DNA of 64,000 bases, from assembly GCF_017744095.1 (NCBI RefSeq), contig NZ_JAGHQX010000007.1:62001-126000 (forward strand), in the 5' to 3' direction. How positions within the stretch are numbered: position 1 is the first letter of the stretch; each line of letters begins with the position of its first letter. Positions 37,608 to 45,476 of the stretch are shown piece by piece. The position numbers were made by a program, and so were the translations under genes. The notes under the pieces were generated by a model. It was not told the DNA's origin, did no database searches, and saw only the letters and a list, made by a program, of their open reading frames with translations. This DNA comes from Shimia sp. R10_1. Its GTDB lineage: Bacteria > Pseudomonadota > Alphaproteobacteria > Rhodobacterales > Rhodobacteraceae.

Positions 37608-38031
37608 GCTGCAGATCAGACGGGCGACGCCTGAGGATGTCGAGGCCATGGCGCAGATTGTCTGTGACTGGGAGGCCGCGACGGAGTGGATGGACTCTGC
37701 CTATGGGCCGGAGGAGATTTCCGGGTTTATCCGTGAGGCCATGCCGGAGCGGGAGATGTGGGTCGCCGGAGACCCAATTGAGGGCTATCTCTCCTATGAT
37801 CCCAAAGCGACCCGTGTCGGCGGGCTCTATTGCCGCAAGAGCGGGCAGGGGCTGGGCAAAGCGCTGATGGACAAGGTGAAAGAGGGGCGTGATTTCCTCT
37901 GGCTCACCACCCATGAGCCAAACCTGAAAGCGCAGAAGTTCTACAAACGCGAAGGGTTTGTCGAGGTGAGCCGCCATGATGCGGAGCCGCCTGAAACGGT
38001 GCGCGAAGTGCGGATGGAGTGGCGGCGATGA
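37600..38031 (+). CDS. GNAT-family N-acetyltransferase embedded in the ABC operon
   Basis: A 143-residue acetyltransferase-like protein with the acetyl-CoA loop region RKSGQGLGKALMDKV and the C-terminal YKREGFVEVSRHD. The ATG at 37600 lies inside the end of the ATPase gene (8-base overlap; an ATG at 37594 is an alternative) and the stop overlaps the first permease by ATGA. It is thus translationally coupled to both transporter genes. The substrate is unknown; it may modify an imported compound or be a passenger. Confidence 0.8.
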   Translation: MTELQIRRATPEDVEAMAQIVCDWEAATEWMDSAYGPEEISGFIREAMPEREMWVAGDPIEGYLSYDPKATRVGGLYCRKSGQGLGKALMDKVKEGRDFLWLTTHEPNLKAQKFYKREGFVEVSRHDAEPPETVREVRMEWRR

Positions 38032-38960
38032 GAAACCTACTCCCGATTTTGACCGTACTGGCGGCCATCGTGGCGATCTGGTGGCTGGCGGTGGCGCCAA
38101 TGAACGTGCGCCCGGCGCTGGATATTGCCGAACGGGGCGGCGCGGTGGTGGTGCCGGAAGGCTCGGTAGAGCGCCGCGATGTGTCGGTTTTCAAGCTGAT
38201 GCTCGACAACCCGTCGCTGGTGGCGGCGGGCTATGATCTGAAGCGGCCCCGGCTGCCGACACCGGCGCAGGTGGGCGAGGAGTTGTGGAAGACAACCGGG
38301 GCGATGGTGGCCAAGGGGCGGGCCTGGTCCAAACGCTCGCTGATTTATCATGCCTGGGTGACGTTGCAGTCCACCCTATGGGGCTTTGTGCTGGGCACCA
38401 CGGTGGGCATTCTGGGCGCGGTGGCGATTGTTTATAGCCGCGTGTTTGACATGAGTGTGATGCCCTGGGCGATCATCAGCCAGACCGTGCCCATTGTGGC
38501 CTTGGCGCCGATGATCATCGTGGTGTCCAATCAGGTGGGCATTGAGGGGCGCGGCGTGCCCAAGGCGATCATCTCTGCCTATCTGTGTTTCTTCCCGGTG
38601 CTGGTGTCGATGGTGAAAGGCTTGCGCTCCCCGACAGGGGAGCAGTTGGATCTCTTAAAAACCTATAACACCAGTGGGTTGCAGAGTTTTCTTAAACTGC
38701 GTTTGCCGGCAAGCGTGCCTTATCTTTTCACCGCGCTGAAGGTCGGCATTGCTGCCGCCTTGGTGGGCACGATTGTCGGCGAGTTGCCAACGGGGGCGAT
38801 CAGCGGGCTGGGTGCGCGCATTCTGATCGGGGATCAGTTTGGCACGCCGCTGGCGATCTGGTCGGCGCTGATCTGTGCGGCCATTCTCGCCGGTATTCTG
38901 GTGACACTGATTGACATCACTCAGCGGGTGACACTGCGCAAGATGGGGTTCCACGGATGA
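38028..38960 (+). CDS. ABC transporter permease 1, likely pyrimidine import
   Basis: A 310-residue inner-membrane permease of the NitT/TauT class. An N-terminal helix (residues about 5-25) and a soluble segment (to about 110) precede the core of five or six helices. The cytoplasmic loop motif in LLKTYNTSGLQSFLKLRLPA corresponds to the EAA loop that contacts the ATPase. It overlaps both neighbours by ATGA. Confidence 0.88.
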   Translation: MRNLLPILTVLAAIVAIWWLAVAPMNVRPALDIAERGGAVVVPEGSVERRDVSVFKLMLDNPSLVAAGYDLKRPRLPTPAQVGEELWKTTGAMVAKGRAWSKRSLIYHAWVTLQSTLWGFVLGTTVGILGAVAIVYSRVFDMSVMPWAIISQTVPIVALAPMIIVVSNQVGIEGRGVPKAIISAYLCFFPVLVSMVKGLRSPTGEQLDLLKTYNTSGLQSFLKLRLPASVPYLFTALKVGIAAALVGTIVGELPTGAISGLGARILIGDQFGTPLAIWSALICAAILAGILVTLIDITQRVTLRKMGFHG

Positions 38961-39802
38961 TCTGGATTGTTGCAATGGTGGTGTTTTGGGCGGCAGCCTG
39001 GCGCACCAATGTCTGGCTGGCAAACTCGGCCTATGCGGAGCAGACGGCGGTGCGTATTGTGGTGCCGGTGCTGTTTGGGATCACCATTCTGGTGCTGTGG
39101 GAATGCCTTGTGCGTGGCTTTGGCGTCAGTCAGGTGATCCTGCCACCGCCCAGTCAGGTGATGGTGGTGTTTGCCCAATCGACAGACCTCTTGTGGGTGG
39201 ATTTTGTGCAAACGGTGCTGAAAGGCGCGTTGCGTGGCTTTCTGATGGGGGCGGCGGCGGCCTTTGTTGCGGCGCTTCTGATTGACCGCAGCGCGTTTCT
39301 GACCCGCGGGTTGCTGCCGATTGGCAATTTTGTCGCCGCGCTGCCGATTGTTGGTGTCGCGCCAATTTTGGTGAACTGGTTTGGGTTTGACTGGCATTCC
39401 AAAGCCGCCGTGGTGGTGGTGATGGTGTTCTTTCCCATTCTGGTGAACACGGTGCAGGGGCTGCGCGCCACGGATGCGATGCAGCGGGATCTGATGCGCA
39501 CCTATGCGGCGGGCTATTTTCAGACGCTGCTGAAACTGCGCATTCCGGCGGCGCTGCCTTTCATTTTCAACGGGTTGAAGATTGCCACGACCCTTGCTTT
39601 GATAGGCGCGATTGTCGCTGAATATTTTGGGTCGCCCACGCGGGGCATGGGGTTTCGCATCTCAACCGGCGTTGGCAGCCTGTCGATAGATTTGGTCTGG
39701 GCTGAGATTTTTGTCTCAGCGCTTGTGGGCAGCGCCTTTTACGGGGTTGTTGCCTGGATCGAAAAGCGGGTGACCTTCTGGCACCCATCACAAAGAGGTT
39801 GA
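38957..39802 (+). CDS. ABC transporter permease 2, likely pyrimidine import
   Basis: A 281-residue permease with six predicted helices and the ATPase-contact loop LMRTYAAGYFQTLLKLRIPA. Two different permeases indicate a heterodimeric channel, as in other pyrimidine/THI5-type importers. It overlaps permease 1 by four bases; the binding protein follows after 38 bases. Confidence 0.88.
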   Translation: MIWIVAMVVFWAAAWRTNVWLANSAYAEQTAVRIVVPVLFGITILVLWECLVRGFGVSQVILPPPSQVMVVFAQSTDLLWVDFVQTVLKGALRGFLMGAAAAFVAALLIDRSAFLTRGLLPIGNFVAALPIVGVAPILVNWFGFDWHSKAAVVVVMVFFPILVNTVQGLRATDAMQRDLMRTYAAGYFQTLLKLRIPAALPFIFNGLKIATTLALIGAIVAEYFGSPTRGMGFRISTGVGSLSIDLVWAEIFVSALVGSAFYGVVAWIEKRVTFWHPSQRG

Positions 39803-39840
39803 ACAACAACCCAAATAATATTCAACAAGGAGAAACTTTC

Positions 39841-40830
39841 ATGAAACTCTCGACGACTTCTTTAACGGCCGCGGCGCTTTCCCTTTTGGGCTCCGCCGCC
39901 TTGGCCGCAGATGATGTGACGCTTCAGCTGAAGTGGGTGACCCAATCGCAGTTTGCAGGCTACTACGTGGCGCTGGAGAACGGTTTTTACTCGGATGAAG
40001 ACCTGAATGTGACCATCAAGCCCGGTGGCCCCGACATTGCGCCGACACAGGTGCTGGCCGGTGGCGGTGCGGATGTGACCGTGGAGTGGATGCCAGCGGC
40101 GCTGGCGGCGCGTGAAAAGGGCCTGCCGATGGTCAACATCGCGCAGCCGTTTAAATCGTCGGGCATGATGCTGACCTGCCGCAAGGATGCGGGTGTGGCC
40201 ACCACCGATGATTTTGCCGGCAAGACGCTGGGCGTGTGGTTCTTTGGCAATGAGTTCCCCTTCCTGAGCTGGATGTCGCAGCTGGAGCTTGGCACCGATG
40301 GCGGGGACGCCGGTGTTGAGGTGCTGAAGCAGGGTTTCAACGTGGATCCGATCCTGAACGGTCAGGCGGCCTGTGTGTCCACCATGACCTACAACGAATA
40401 CTGGCAGGTGATTGATGCGGGTCTGACACCCGATGATCTGACCACCTTCAAATACGAAGATCAGGGTGTGGCGACGCTGGAAGACGGGCTTTATGCGCTG
40501 GAAGAAAACCTCGCCGATCCGGCCTTTGAGGACAAGATGGTGCGTTTTGTGCGCGCGTCCATGAAAGGCTGGAAGTGGGCTGAAGAGAACCCGGAAGACG
40601 CAGCCATGATCGTGCTGGAGTATGATGAAACCGGTGCGCAGACCGAAGAGCATCAGGTGCGCATGATGGGCGAGATTGCCAAGCTGACCGCGGGCTCCAA
40701 CGGCGCGCTTGATCCGGCGGACTATGAGCGCACGGTGGCAAGCCTGATGTCTGGTGGTTCTGATCCGGTGATCACTGCCACTCCAGAAGGTGCGTGGACC
40801 CACGCGATCACCGACAAAGCGCTGAAGTGA
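39841..40830 (+). CDS. ABC transporter substrate-binding protein, NMT1/THI5-like
   Basis: A 329-residue periplasmic binding protein with a signal peptide cleaved near ALAAD and an NMT1/THI5-like fold (LKWVTQSQFAGYYVALENGF). ThiY and related proteins bind formyl-aminopyrimidines and other pyrimidine compounds. In this context uracil, thymine or their derivatives are plausible ligands. A GGAGAAAC ribosome binding site precedes the ATG; it is the last gene of the operon. Confidence 0.9.
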   Translation: MKLSTTSLTAAALSLLGSAALAADDVTLQLKWVTQSQFAGYYVALENGFYSDEDLNVTIKPGGPDIAPTQVLAGGGADVTVEWMPAALAAREKGLPMVNIAQPFKSSGMMLTCRKDAGVATTDDFAGKTLGVWFFGNEFPFLSWMSQLELGTDGGDAGVEVLKQGFNVDPILNGQAACVSTMTYNEYWQVIDAGLTPDDLTTFKYEDQGVATLEDGLYALEENLADPAFEDKMVRFVRASMKGWKWAEENPEDAAMIVLEYDETGAQTEEHQVRMMGEIAKLTAGSNGALDPADYERTVASLMSGGSDPVITATPEGAWTHAITDKALK

Positions 40831-40855
40831 TTGATCGTCTTCAGTTGAGATGACG

Positions 40856-40883
40856 AAAGGCCGGGGGCGTCCCGGCCTTTTTT
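40856..40883. terminator. Terminator after the pyrimidine ABC operon
   Basis: AAAGGCCGGG pairs with CCCGGCCTTT over GGCGT, followed by T-run. It sits between the convergent importer operon and the FAD oxidoreductase. Confidence 0.93.
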
Positions 40884-42042
40884 ATTTCTGTGGTGATGCG
40901 AGCGCCCGGAAGAGATAAGTCGGCAAGCGTGTGATAATTCGACGGGTGAGCGCGGGGTATTCCACCTGACCGGCGAGCAGTTGCATATACATCATGCGCA
41001 CCGTGCCGGAGCGTTTGAAGCTGGCCATCAGCGGCTTTTGCCAGCGCGGGCCAAAGAGGGCGCGGCGTAGGTTGCGGGCGATGCGCAGGTTGCGGTGCAT
41101 CTCTTTGAGCGCGCTTTGGTAGCGGGGTAGGGCGCTGGCTGGTGCCTCCTCACGGAGCGCTTCACAGGCGGCTTGTGCGGCGAGCTGACCGCTTTTCATG
41201 GCAAAGGCGATGCCTTCGCCGGTGATCGGATCCACCAAGCCGGCGGCGTCCCCTGCGAGCAGCACAGAGGCGCGGCCGGGCACCTTGCGGAAATCTCCAA
41301 ACGGCAGGTGATGGCCTTTGAACTTGGCCACATCCTCAGGCAGGCCCAGTGTGCGCAGATAGGCGGCCATATGCGTCTTCATATCCGGGTTCTCTGCACG
41401 AATGCCGCCAACGCCAACAGTGGTGGACCCCTGTTTGGGAAAGGACCAGCCATAGCCCCATTGGGCGGCGGCAAAATCAATGCGCAGGGGCTGCGATTGC
41501 GGGTCTTGCAAGGCTGCGGGGGCTTCGATTTCAAGGCCAAAGCCGATGGTTTTGGTGTCAAAAGCCTTGCCAAAGAGGTGGCGGGCGACAATCGAGCTGA
41601 CCCCATCCGCCCCAATCAGCACGCGGCATGTGAGGGTGTCGCCATTGCGGAAGGTGACAGAGGTGTCTGTCATCTCTGAAATAGTGTGGCCTGTGAAATC
41701 GGCAACGCCTGCGGCGCAGGCATGGGCAAACATCTGCGCGTCAATGTCCAGACGCATGGTGAGATGCAGGGGCGGCACATCCTGCAGGGTCGCCAGCTCT
41801 TCGCCCTGATACCAGAGGGCGCAGGCGGTGCGGGTGACAGCTTGGGAGAGGTCGATGTCCGCGCCGAAAATCTCGCGAAAATAGCTGCGGCTGCGCTCGG
41901 TAAACAGGCCGCCACACAGTTTGCTGCGTGGAAAGCTGGCTTTGTCGATCAAAGCCACACGCGCGCCGTTTCTGGCGGCCCAGGTGGCGGCGGCGCTGCC
42001 AGCGGGGCCTGCGCCAACGACGATGATGTCAAATTCTGCCAT
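40882..42042 (-). CDS. Geranylgeranyl reductase-family FAD oxidoreductase
   Basis: A 386-residue flavoprotein with Rossmann motif VVGAGPAGSAAATWAARNGA, the family's KLCGG segment and the second FAD motif GDAAGLVDPITGEGIAFAM. This is the geranylgeranyl reductase/digeranylgeranylglycerophospholipid reductase branch of the PHBH superfamily. In photosynthetic relatives the ChlP/BchP member makes the phytyl tail; no bacteriochlorophyll genes are present here and this sequence may act on another isoprenoid or lipid. It is divergent from the thioesterase gene. Confidence 0.85.
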   Translation of the reverse strand: MAEFDIIVVGAGPAGSAAATWAARNGARVALIDKASFPRSKLCGGLFTERSRSYFREIFGADIDLSQAVTRTACALWYQGEELATLQDVPPLHLTMRLDIDAQMFAHACAAGVADFTGHTISEMTDTSVTFRNGDTLTCRVLIGADGVSSIVARHLFGKAFDTKTIGFGLEIEAPAALQDPQSQPLRIDFAAAQWGYGWSFPKQGSTTVGVGGIRAENPDMKTHMAAYLRTLGLPEDVAKFKGHHLPFGDFRKVPGRASVLLAGDAAGLVDPITGEGIAFAMKSGQLAAQAACEALREEAPASALPRYQSALKEMHRNLRIARNLRRALFGPRWQKPLMASFKRSGTVRMMYMQLLAGQVEYPALTRRIITRLPTYLFRALASPQK

Positions 42043-42125
42043 GGTGTATCCTTCGCCGCGCTTCTATCAGCTTTTCCAGGTAAGGCCATACGGATAGGAT
42101 GGGCCACCCAAGGAAAGGATGCGGC

Positions 42126-42533
42126 ATGACCGAAGAGAAACAGCCCGAGGGCGAAGCAACATTGCGGGTGGCGGCGATGCCCTCTGATGTGAACATCAAC
42201 GGAGACATCTTTGGCGGTTGGGTGTTGAGCCAGATGGATATGGCGAGCGGCATTGTGGCTGCGCAACGGGCCAAGGGGCGGGTGACCACAGTGGCGGTGG
42301 ATGCGATGAAGTTCATTCGGCCGGTGCGCGTGGGCAATATCCTTTGTGTCTGGGCCTGGGTGGAACGTGTCGGGCGCAGCTCTATGGCGATCAAGATCGA
42401 GGCCTGGGCGGTGCGCCATCGGCGTGGGATTTCTGAAAAGGTGACCGAGGCGGTGTTCACCTATGTCGCGATTGATGAGGAAGGCAATCCGCGGCCAGTC
42501 CCGGCAGAGGATGCGCCCTGGCCACAAGCCTAA
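42126..42533 (+). CDS. Acyl-CoA thioesterase, YciA-like hotdog fold
   Basis: A 135-residue single hotdog domain with the family motif NINGDIFGGWVLSQMDMA, in which Asn and Asp are the active-site residues, and VDAMKFIRPVRVGN. YciA enzymes hydrolyse short to long acyl-CoAs. The start at 42126 follows AAAGGATGCGGC; the frame extends 9 codons upstream without a ribosome binding site. Confidence 0.9.
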   Translation: MTEEKQPEGEATLRVAAMPSDVNINGDIFGGWVLSQMDMASGIVAAQRAKGRVTTVAVDAMKFIRPVRVGNILCVWAWVERVGRSSMAIKIEAWAVRHRRGISEKVTEAVFTYVAIDEEGNPRPVPAEDAPWPQA

Positions 42534-42619
42534 GGCCGCGTTGCAGCGCAAAGATAGCGTGCGGTCAACTTTGGAAAGCGTAACCTTTTGTTGCTGTTGT
42601 CAGTCCCAAAGGAGGCGCC

Positions 42620-43036
42620 ATGTCGGCAGACACCCGCAAGATATCCAAGTCCGCGAGAGGCTCCAAGGCGCAGCAGCGCGCGCGGGAGGCGTTGGGGCGC
42701 AACCTGTTGTTGTTGACCACCGAAACCTGGGTGAGTGATGCCCTGCGCGAAGCGGTGCCGGAGGCCTGGCACCGGCTTGAGCAGGATTGTGATGTTCAGG
42801 AGCGCAAAGAGAAGGTGACGCTGTATCTTGATCAGTCCGTGGCGCGGTTTTATCGCGCGATGGGCAAAGGTTATCAGGGGCGTATCAACCGTTTGCTGGC
42901 GACCTGGGCGCAGATGAAGATTGCAGAGGAGTTGCGCGTGGAGGCGGCCTTGACAAAGCCATCGGGCCACGAAGGCACGGAGGGGGATGACAAAGGCGCA
43001 CCGGACGGCGCGACAGGGGGGCATGACAATTTGTGA
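42620..43036 (+). CDS. BrnA-type antitoxin family protein without a BrnT toxin
   Basis: A 138-residue protein whose central part (VTLYLDQSVARFYRAMGKGY and QGRINRLLATW, residues about 67-105) matches the ribbon-helix-helix-like BrnA antitoxin family. A strong AAAGGAGG site precedes the ATG. No BrnT-type RNase toxin is encoded next to it; the gene upstream is a thioesterase. The C-terminal 30 residues are acidic and low-complexity. It may be an orphan regulator derived from an antitoxin. Confidence 0.75.
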   Translation: MSADTRKISKSARGSKAQQRAREALGRNLLLLTTETWVSDALREAVPEAWHRLEQDCDVQERKEKVTLYLDQSVARFYRAMGKGYQGRINRLLATWAQMKIAEELRVEAALTKPSGHEGTEGDDKGAPDGATGGHDNL

Positions 43037-43152
43037 GAGAGGCTGTCATCGCAGCCAGCAAGGAGCGCGGTGCAGAATTTGCACGCGTTTCAATGCCTGC
43101 GCACTACGCGCGCAATGTGTCTGACTGGATCAGGCCGTATCAGGCGCTGTGA
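43033..43152 (+). CDS. Candidate 39-residue ORF behind the BrnA-type gene
   Basis: GTG at 43033 overlaps the stop of the preceding gene by GTGA and opens a frame ending RNVSDWIRPYQAL. Length and overlap are the only support; I do not recognise the product. Its 3' end overlaps the convergent small membrane gene by 13 bases, so at least one of the two calls may be wrong. Confidence 0.25.
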   Translation: MREAVIAASKERGAEFARVSMPAHYARNVSDWIRPYQAL

Positions 43153-43355
43153 AATTCCGTGCTGTCCTGTGCAGAGGCTGCTTTGCGACTGCTGCAGTTG
43201 AGATAAGATGTGGCAAGCACGGCCACAGGTACCCCAAAGCCGAAGGCGAAGTAGACTGCGGCAGCGATCCAGAGTGTAGACTGTAGCACAAACAGCGCCA
43301 AGAGGGATGCAAGAAATCCCACAATGCTGCCAGGTATGAAGAGTGCGAATGCCAT
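43140..43355 (-). CDS. Small two-helix membrane protein
   Basis: A 71-residue protein with two adjacent hydrophobic helices (residues about 3-25 and 28-50, rich in Ala, Leu, Phe) and a polar tail. No family recognised. The ribosome binding site (CAGGCAC) is weak. Real coding is plausible because the hydrophobic pattern and start are coherent and the antisense frame is not better. Confidence 0.45.
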   Translation of the reverse strand: MAFALFIPGSIVGFLASLLALFVLQSTLWIAAAVYFAFGFGVPVAVLATSYLNCSSRKAASAQDSTEFHSA

Positions 43356-43478
43356 GATGTGCCTGAATCTTCGGGTGCGTCTATTGGGCTTTGAGAATAC
43401 GGCAAAAATATGTCAAAGCAAGCGAAGAACTGTATAGGTTGGGTAAATTTTTTGGGAACTTGTTTAGGTTTTAGTAAC

Positions 43479-43877
43479 TTATCGCGTTTTCGCAGCAGGA
43501 CTTTTTGAGTCGCTTTGTGGTGCAAAACAATCAATGATTGCAGTGAGTAATGCCGCTCCTGAAATTGCTGTGAAAATCCATCCAAAATACCAAGCCTGCC
43601 CTGCGAGCTGGTTTTCAGCGTATGAGGCTGCGAACTGGAGTTGGCCGTATTTGGCGGCTGCAAAGGCCAGTAGGGTGGCGGCCCCGAAGGCTGGGATCTG
43701 CGCAACGGGCTGGAGTTTGAGTCGCGCGAGGGAGGCGAGGATCAGGCCAATTGGGGCGCCGATCAGGAGGGTCTGCTGGCTCCACCACGGATGCGCGCCG
43801 AGTGGGCGGGCCAGATCAAAGGCAATGAAGACAGCCATCAGGAGGGCGGCGGCGAGGGCTGGGATCAGGTGGCGCAT
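43479..43877 (-). CDS. Membrane protein of unknown function, four helices
   Basis: A 132-residue protein with four predicted helices: residues about 5-20, 33-50, 58-78 and 95-118. I start at 43877 (MRHLIPALAA), preceded by a GGGAACC-type weak site; the longer frame upstream is proline- and histidine-rich and unlikely to be translated. No family is recognised and there is no co-oriented close neighbour. Confidence 0.6.
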   Translation of the reverse strand: MRHLIPALAAALLMAVFIAFDLARPLGAHPWWSQQTLLIGAPIGLILASLARLKLQPVAQIPAFGAATLLAFAAAKYGQLQFAASYAENQLAGQAWYFGWIFTAISGAALLTAIIDCFAPQSDSKSPAAKTR

Positions 43878-43992
43878 GGTGGGTTCCCGTGAGTGGTGGT
43901 GCTCAGAGAATGGGAGTGCGTGGTGGGGATGAGAAGGGATGTTACAGACGGCTGGCGGGGGTGTGATGGGGTGTGTTTTTGTGGGGGCGGGT

Positions 43993-44013
43993 GGTGCGCA
44001 GCAAGTGCGCACC
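43993..44013. repeat. Short palindromic intergenic element
   Basis: GGTGCGCA-GCAAG-TGCGCACC is an 8-bp perfect inverted repeat followed by CTAC. I recall near-identical copies between genes in roseobacter genomes; within this window I see a single copy. It could be a mobile or regulatory hairpin. Confidence 0.45.
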
Positions 44014-44078
44014 CTACTGGGATTGTTAGTGCGTCGCGCGGCGGGCGCAAGACTGTCCGGTCGAGGGGGAGCGCAAGT

Positions 44079-45374
44079 TTAGCGTTGCGCTTTGGATTGA
44101 ATGGCTTCGACAAGATACCGCTCGAAGCCTTCCCACAATGAAATCAAGTCGTTTTTAGAGATGCTGAAGGAATTGCTATGAACCACCCTGTGGAGAGCTT
44201 CTAGCTCTCGGGATGACTTCGTGTCGCCTAGCAATCTTGCAAGATCTTTTGCTTCCTTTGGGGAAAAACTTCCTATTTTTTCTAGATGCTCGACTGCAAC
44301 TTTTATGCTTAAGGCCAAGCTCTTACCTTGCCGGAGATTCTGTGTTGCAATGTACCGATTGGTTGCAAGCTCAAGTAGCGAGCGGAATACAATGGGGATA
44401 GCTAATTCGTGCCTGTCCAAATAGAGCTTGAACTGCAGCTCCTGCCAAAGACGCTCCATCTTCCCCTGATTAGGCCGCCACTGGATCGTGTATTCCACAT
44501 GGTTCGGGATCAGAGTGTCGCGCTTTGGTGGTCTTTTCGGAGATCGGGGAGAAGCAGGTAGAACTTTTTCAGTCGGATTAGGAACAGGAGGAGTCTCTTC
44601 GTTGAGGCCATAGTCGCGAAGTGTCTTTAGATATTCCTCTACATTCTGGACTTTCAACAAATTGTTGAGGGTCAAATTTTTCGCTTGGATGTCGTTAGCC
44701 ACTTTGCTTAACAGGCTGATCACGTCTTCCTTAGGTCTAGAAAGGCCAAGCGTATTGTCAGGTTTGAGAAAAATACCGAATTGTCGCTGGCGCTTCTTCG
44801 CATTCATCAAGCGGTACATCGTAGAGCGCCCGACCCTATCGGCGTCAGGATACCCTTGTTCAGTCAGAAAGACCTCAATAGCTTCTGCAATCGGATATTG
44901 GTTTGTTCCACCAGTTCTGTTTGCATGGTTGGCCTTTGCTCTTGGGTCCCATCCCAGCTGGCCTCGGCCTCCATCTGTGCCATTGTGACGACGGCTTAAG
45001 GCTTGATCTATCTCATGTTGATTGTGCTCAACTTGGCACGCGATAAGACTTTCCAAAGTGAAACCACTCGCTTGAGAAAGGCCTTCGAACTTTTTGCGAA
45101 ACGGTTCCGGTGTGTGAGATGGATCTGCCAAAAGCTTCAAGCAGGTCACTCGGCGGTTTCCATCGAAAACGACAAACTTGTCCTCAACAGGTTTGACCAG
45201 CGGTGCGTCAAAAATTCTCTTGCTTTCAACAATGCTCTCGGCGAGTGCGACCATCTTAGGGCCATGATGCTCAAACAGCCAAGCTATTGCAGAATCTTCC
45301 GACGGCGTCTCTCCGTGACGGTCGTTGTTTTTGTTTACCACAAGCGCTGAAATGGGAAGATTTAAAAAGTTCAA
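44079..45374 (-). CDS. Orphan ParB-N-domain protein with helical C-terminal domain
   Basis: A 431-residue protein. Residues about 5-80 form a ParB/sulfiredoxin-like domain with the pattern VVFDGNRRVTCLKLL, the same core used by ParB, DNA-sulfur-linked DndB-like and KorB-type proteins. A central region has a short possible DNA-binding helix pair (ADRVGRSTMYRLMNAKKR near residue 175). After a proline-rich linker (about 265-295) comes an all-helical C-terminal domain with the pattern EALHRVVHSNSFSISKNDL. Codon use is more AT-rich than the flanks. No ParA neighbour exists (the one at 26743 is 16 kb away). It resembles accessory or defence-island ParB-like proteins, function unknown. Confidence 0.72.
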   Translation of the reverse strand: MNFLNLPISALVVNKNNDRHGETPSEDSAIAWLFEHHGPKMVALAESIVESKRIFDAPLVKPVEDKFVVFDGNRRVTCLKLLADPSHTPEPFRKKFEGLSQASGFTLESLIACQVEHNQHEIDQALSRRHNGTDGGRGQLGWDPRAKANHANRTGGTNQYPIAEAIEVFLTEQGYPDADRVGRSTMYRLMNAKKRQRQFGIFLKPDNTLGLSRPKEDVISLLSKVANDIQAKNLTLNNLLKVQNVEEYLKTLRDYGLNEETPPVPNPTEKVLPASPRSPKRPPKRDTLIPNHVEYTIQWRPNQGKMERLWQELQFKLYLDRHELAIPIVFRSLLELATNRYIATQNLRQGKSLALSIKVAVEHLEKIGSFSPKEAKDLARLLGDTKSSRELEALHRVVHSNSFSISKNDLISLWEGFERYLVEAIQSKAQR

Positions 45375-45440
45375 TTCTACAGCCTCAAAATGCCATTCTT
45401 GGAGAGGCTTGCATCTAATGCGTGTATTTTCAAGTGGATA

Positions 45441-45468
45441 AGAGGCGGCAATTGCCGCCTCTGTTTTT
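45441..45468. terminator. Terminator hairpin between ettA and the ParB-like gene
   Basis: AGAGGCGGCAATTGCCGCCTCT is a perfect palindrome (9-bp stem, AATT loop) followed by GTTTTT on the plus strand. It lies just after the ettA stop on the minus strand, where the T-run is short, so termination there is likely but weaker. Confidence 0.65.
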
Positions 45469-45476
45469 CTCTACTT

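Noticed and set aside
43130-43705. Minus-strand frame of 191 codons across two small membrane gene regions
   Set aside because: The product is rich in Pro, Ser and His and lies in a different frame from the two hydrophobic proteins that look genuine.
26743-45374. ParA-like gene and ParB-like gene as one partition system
   Set aside because: They are 16 kb apart on opposite strands, the ParB-like protein has a different C-terminal architecture, and no parS-type repeats are seen.
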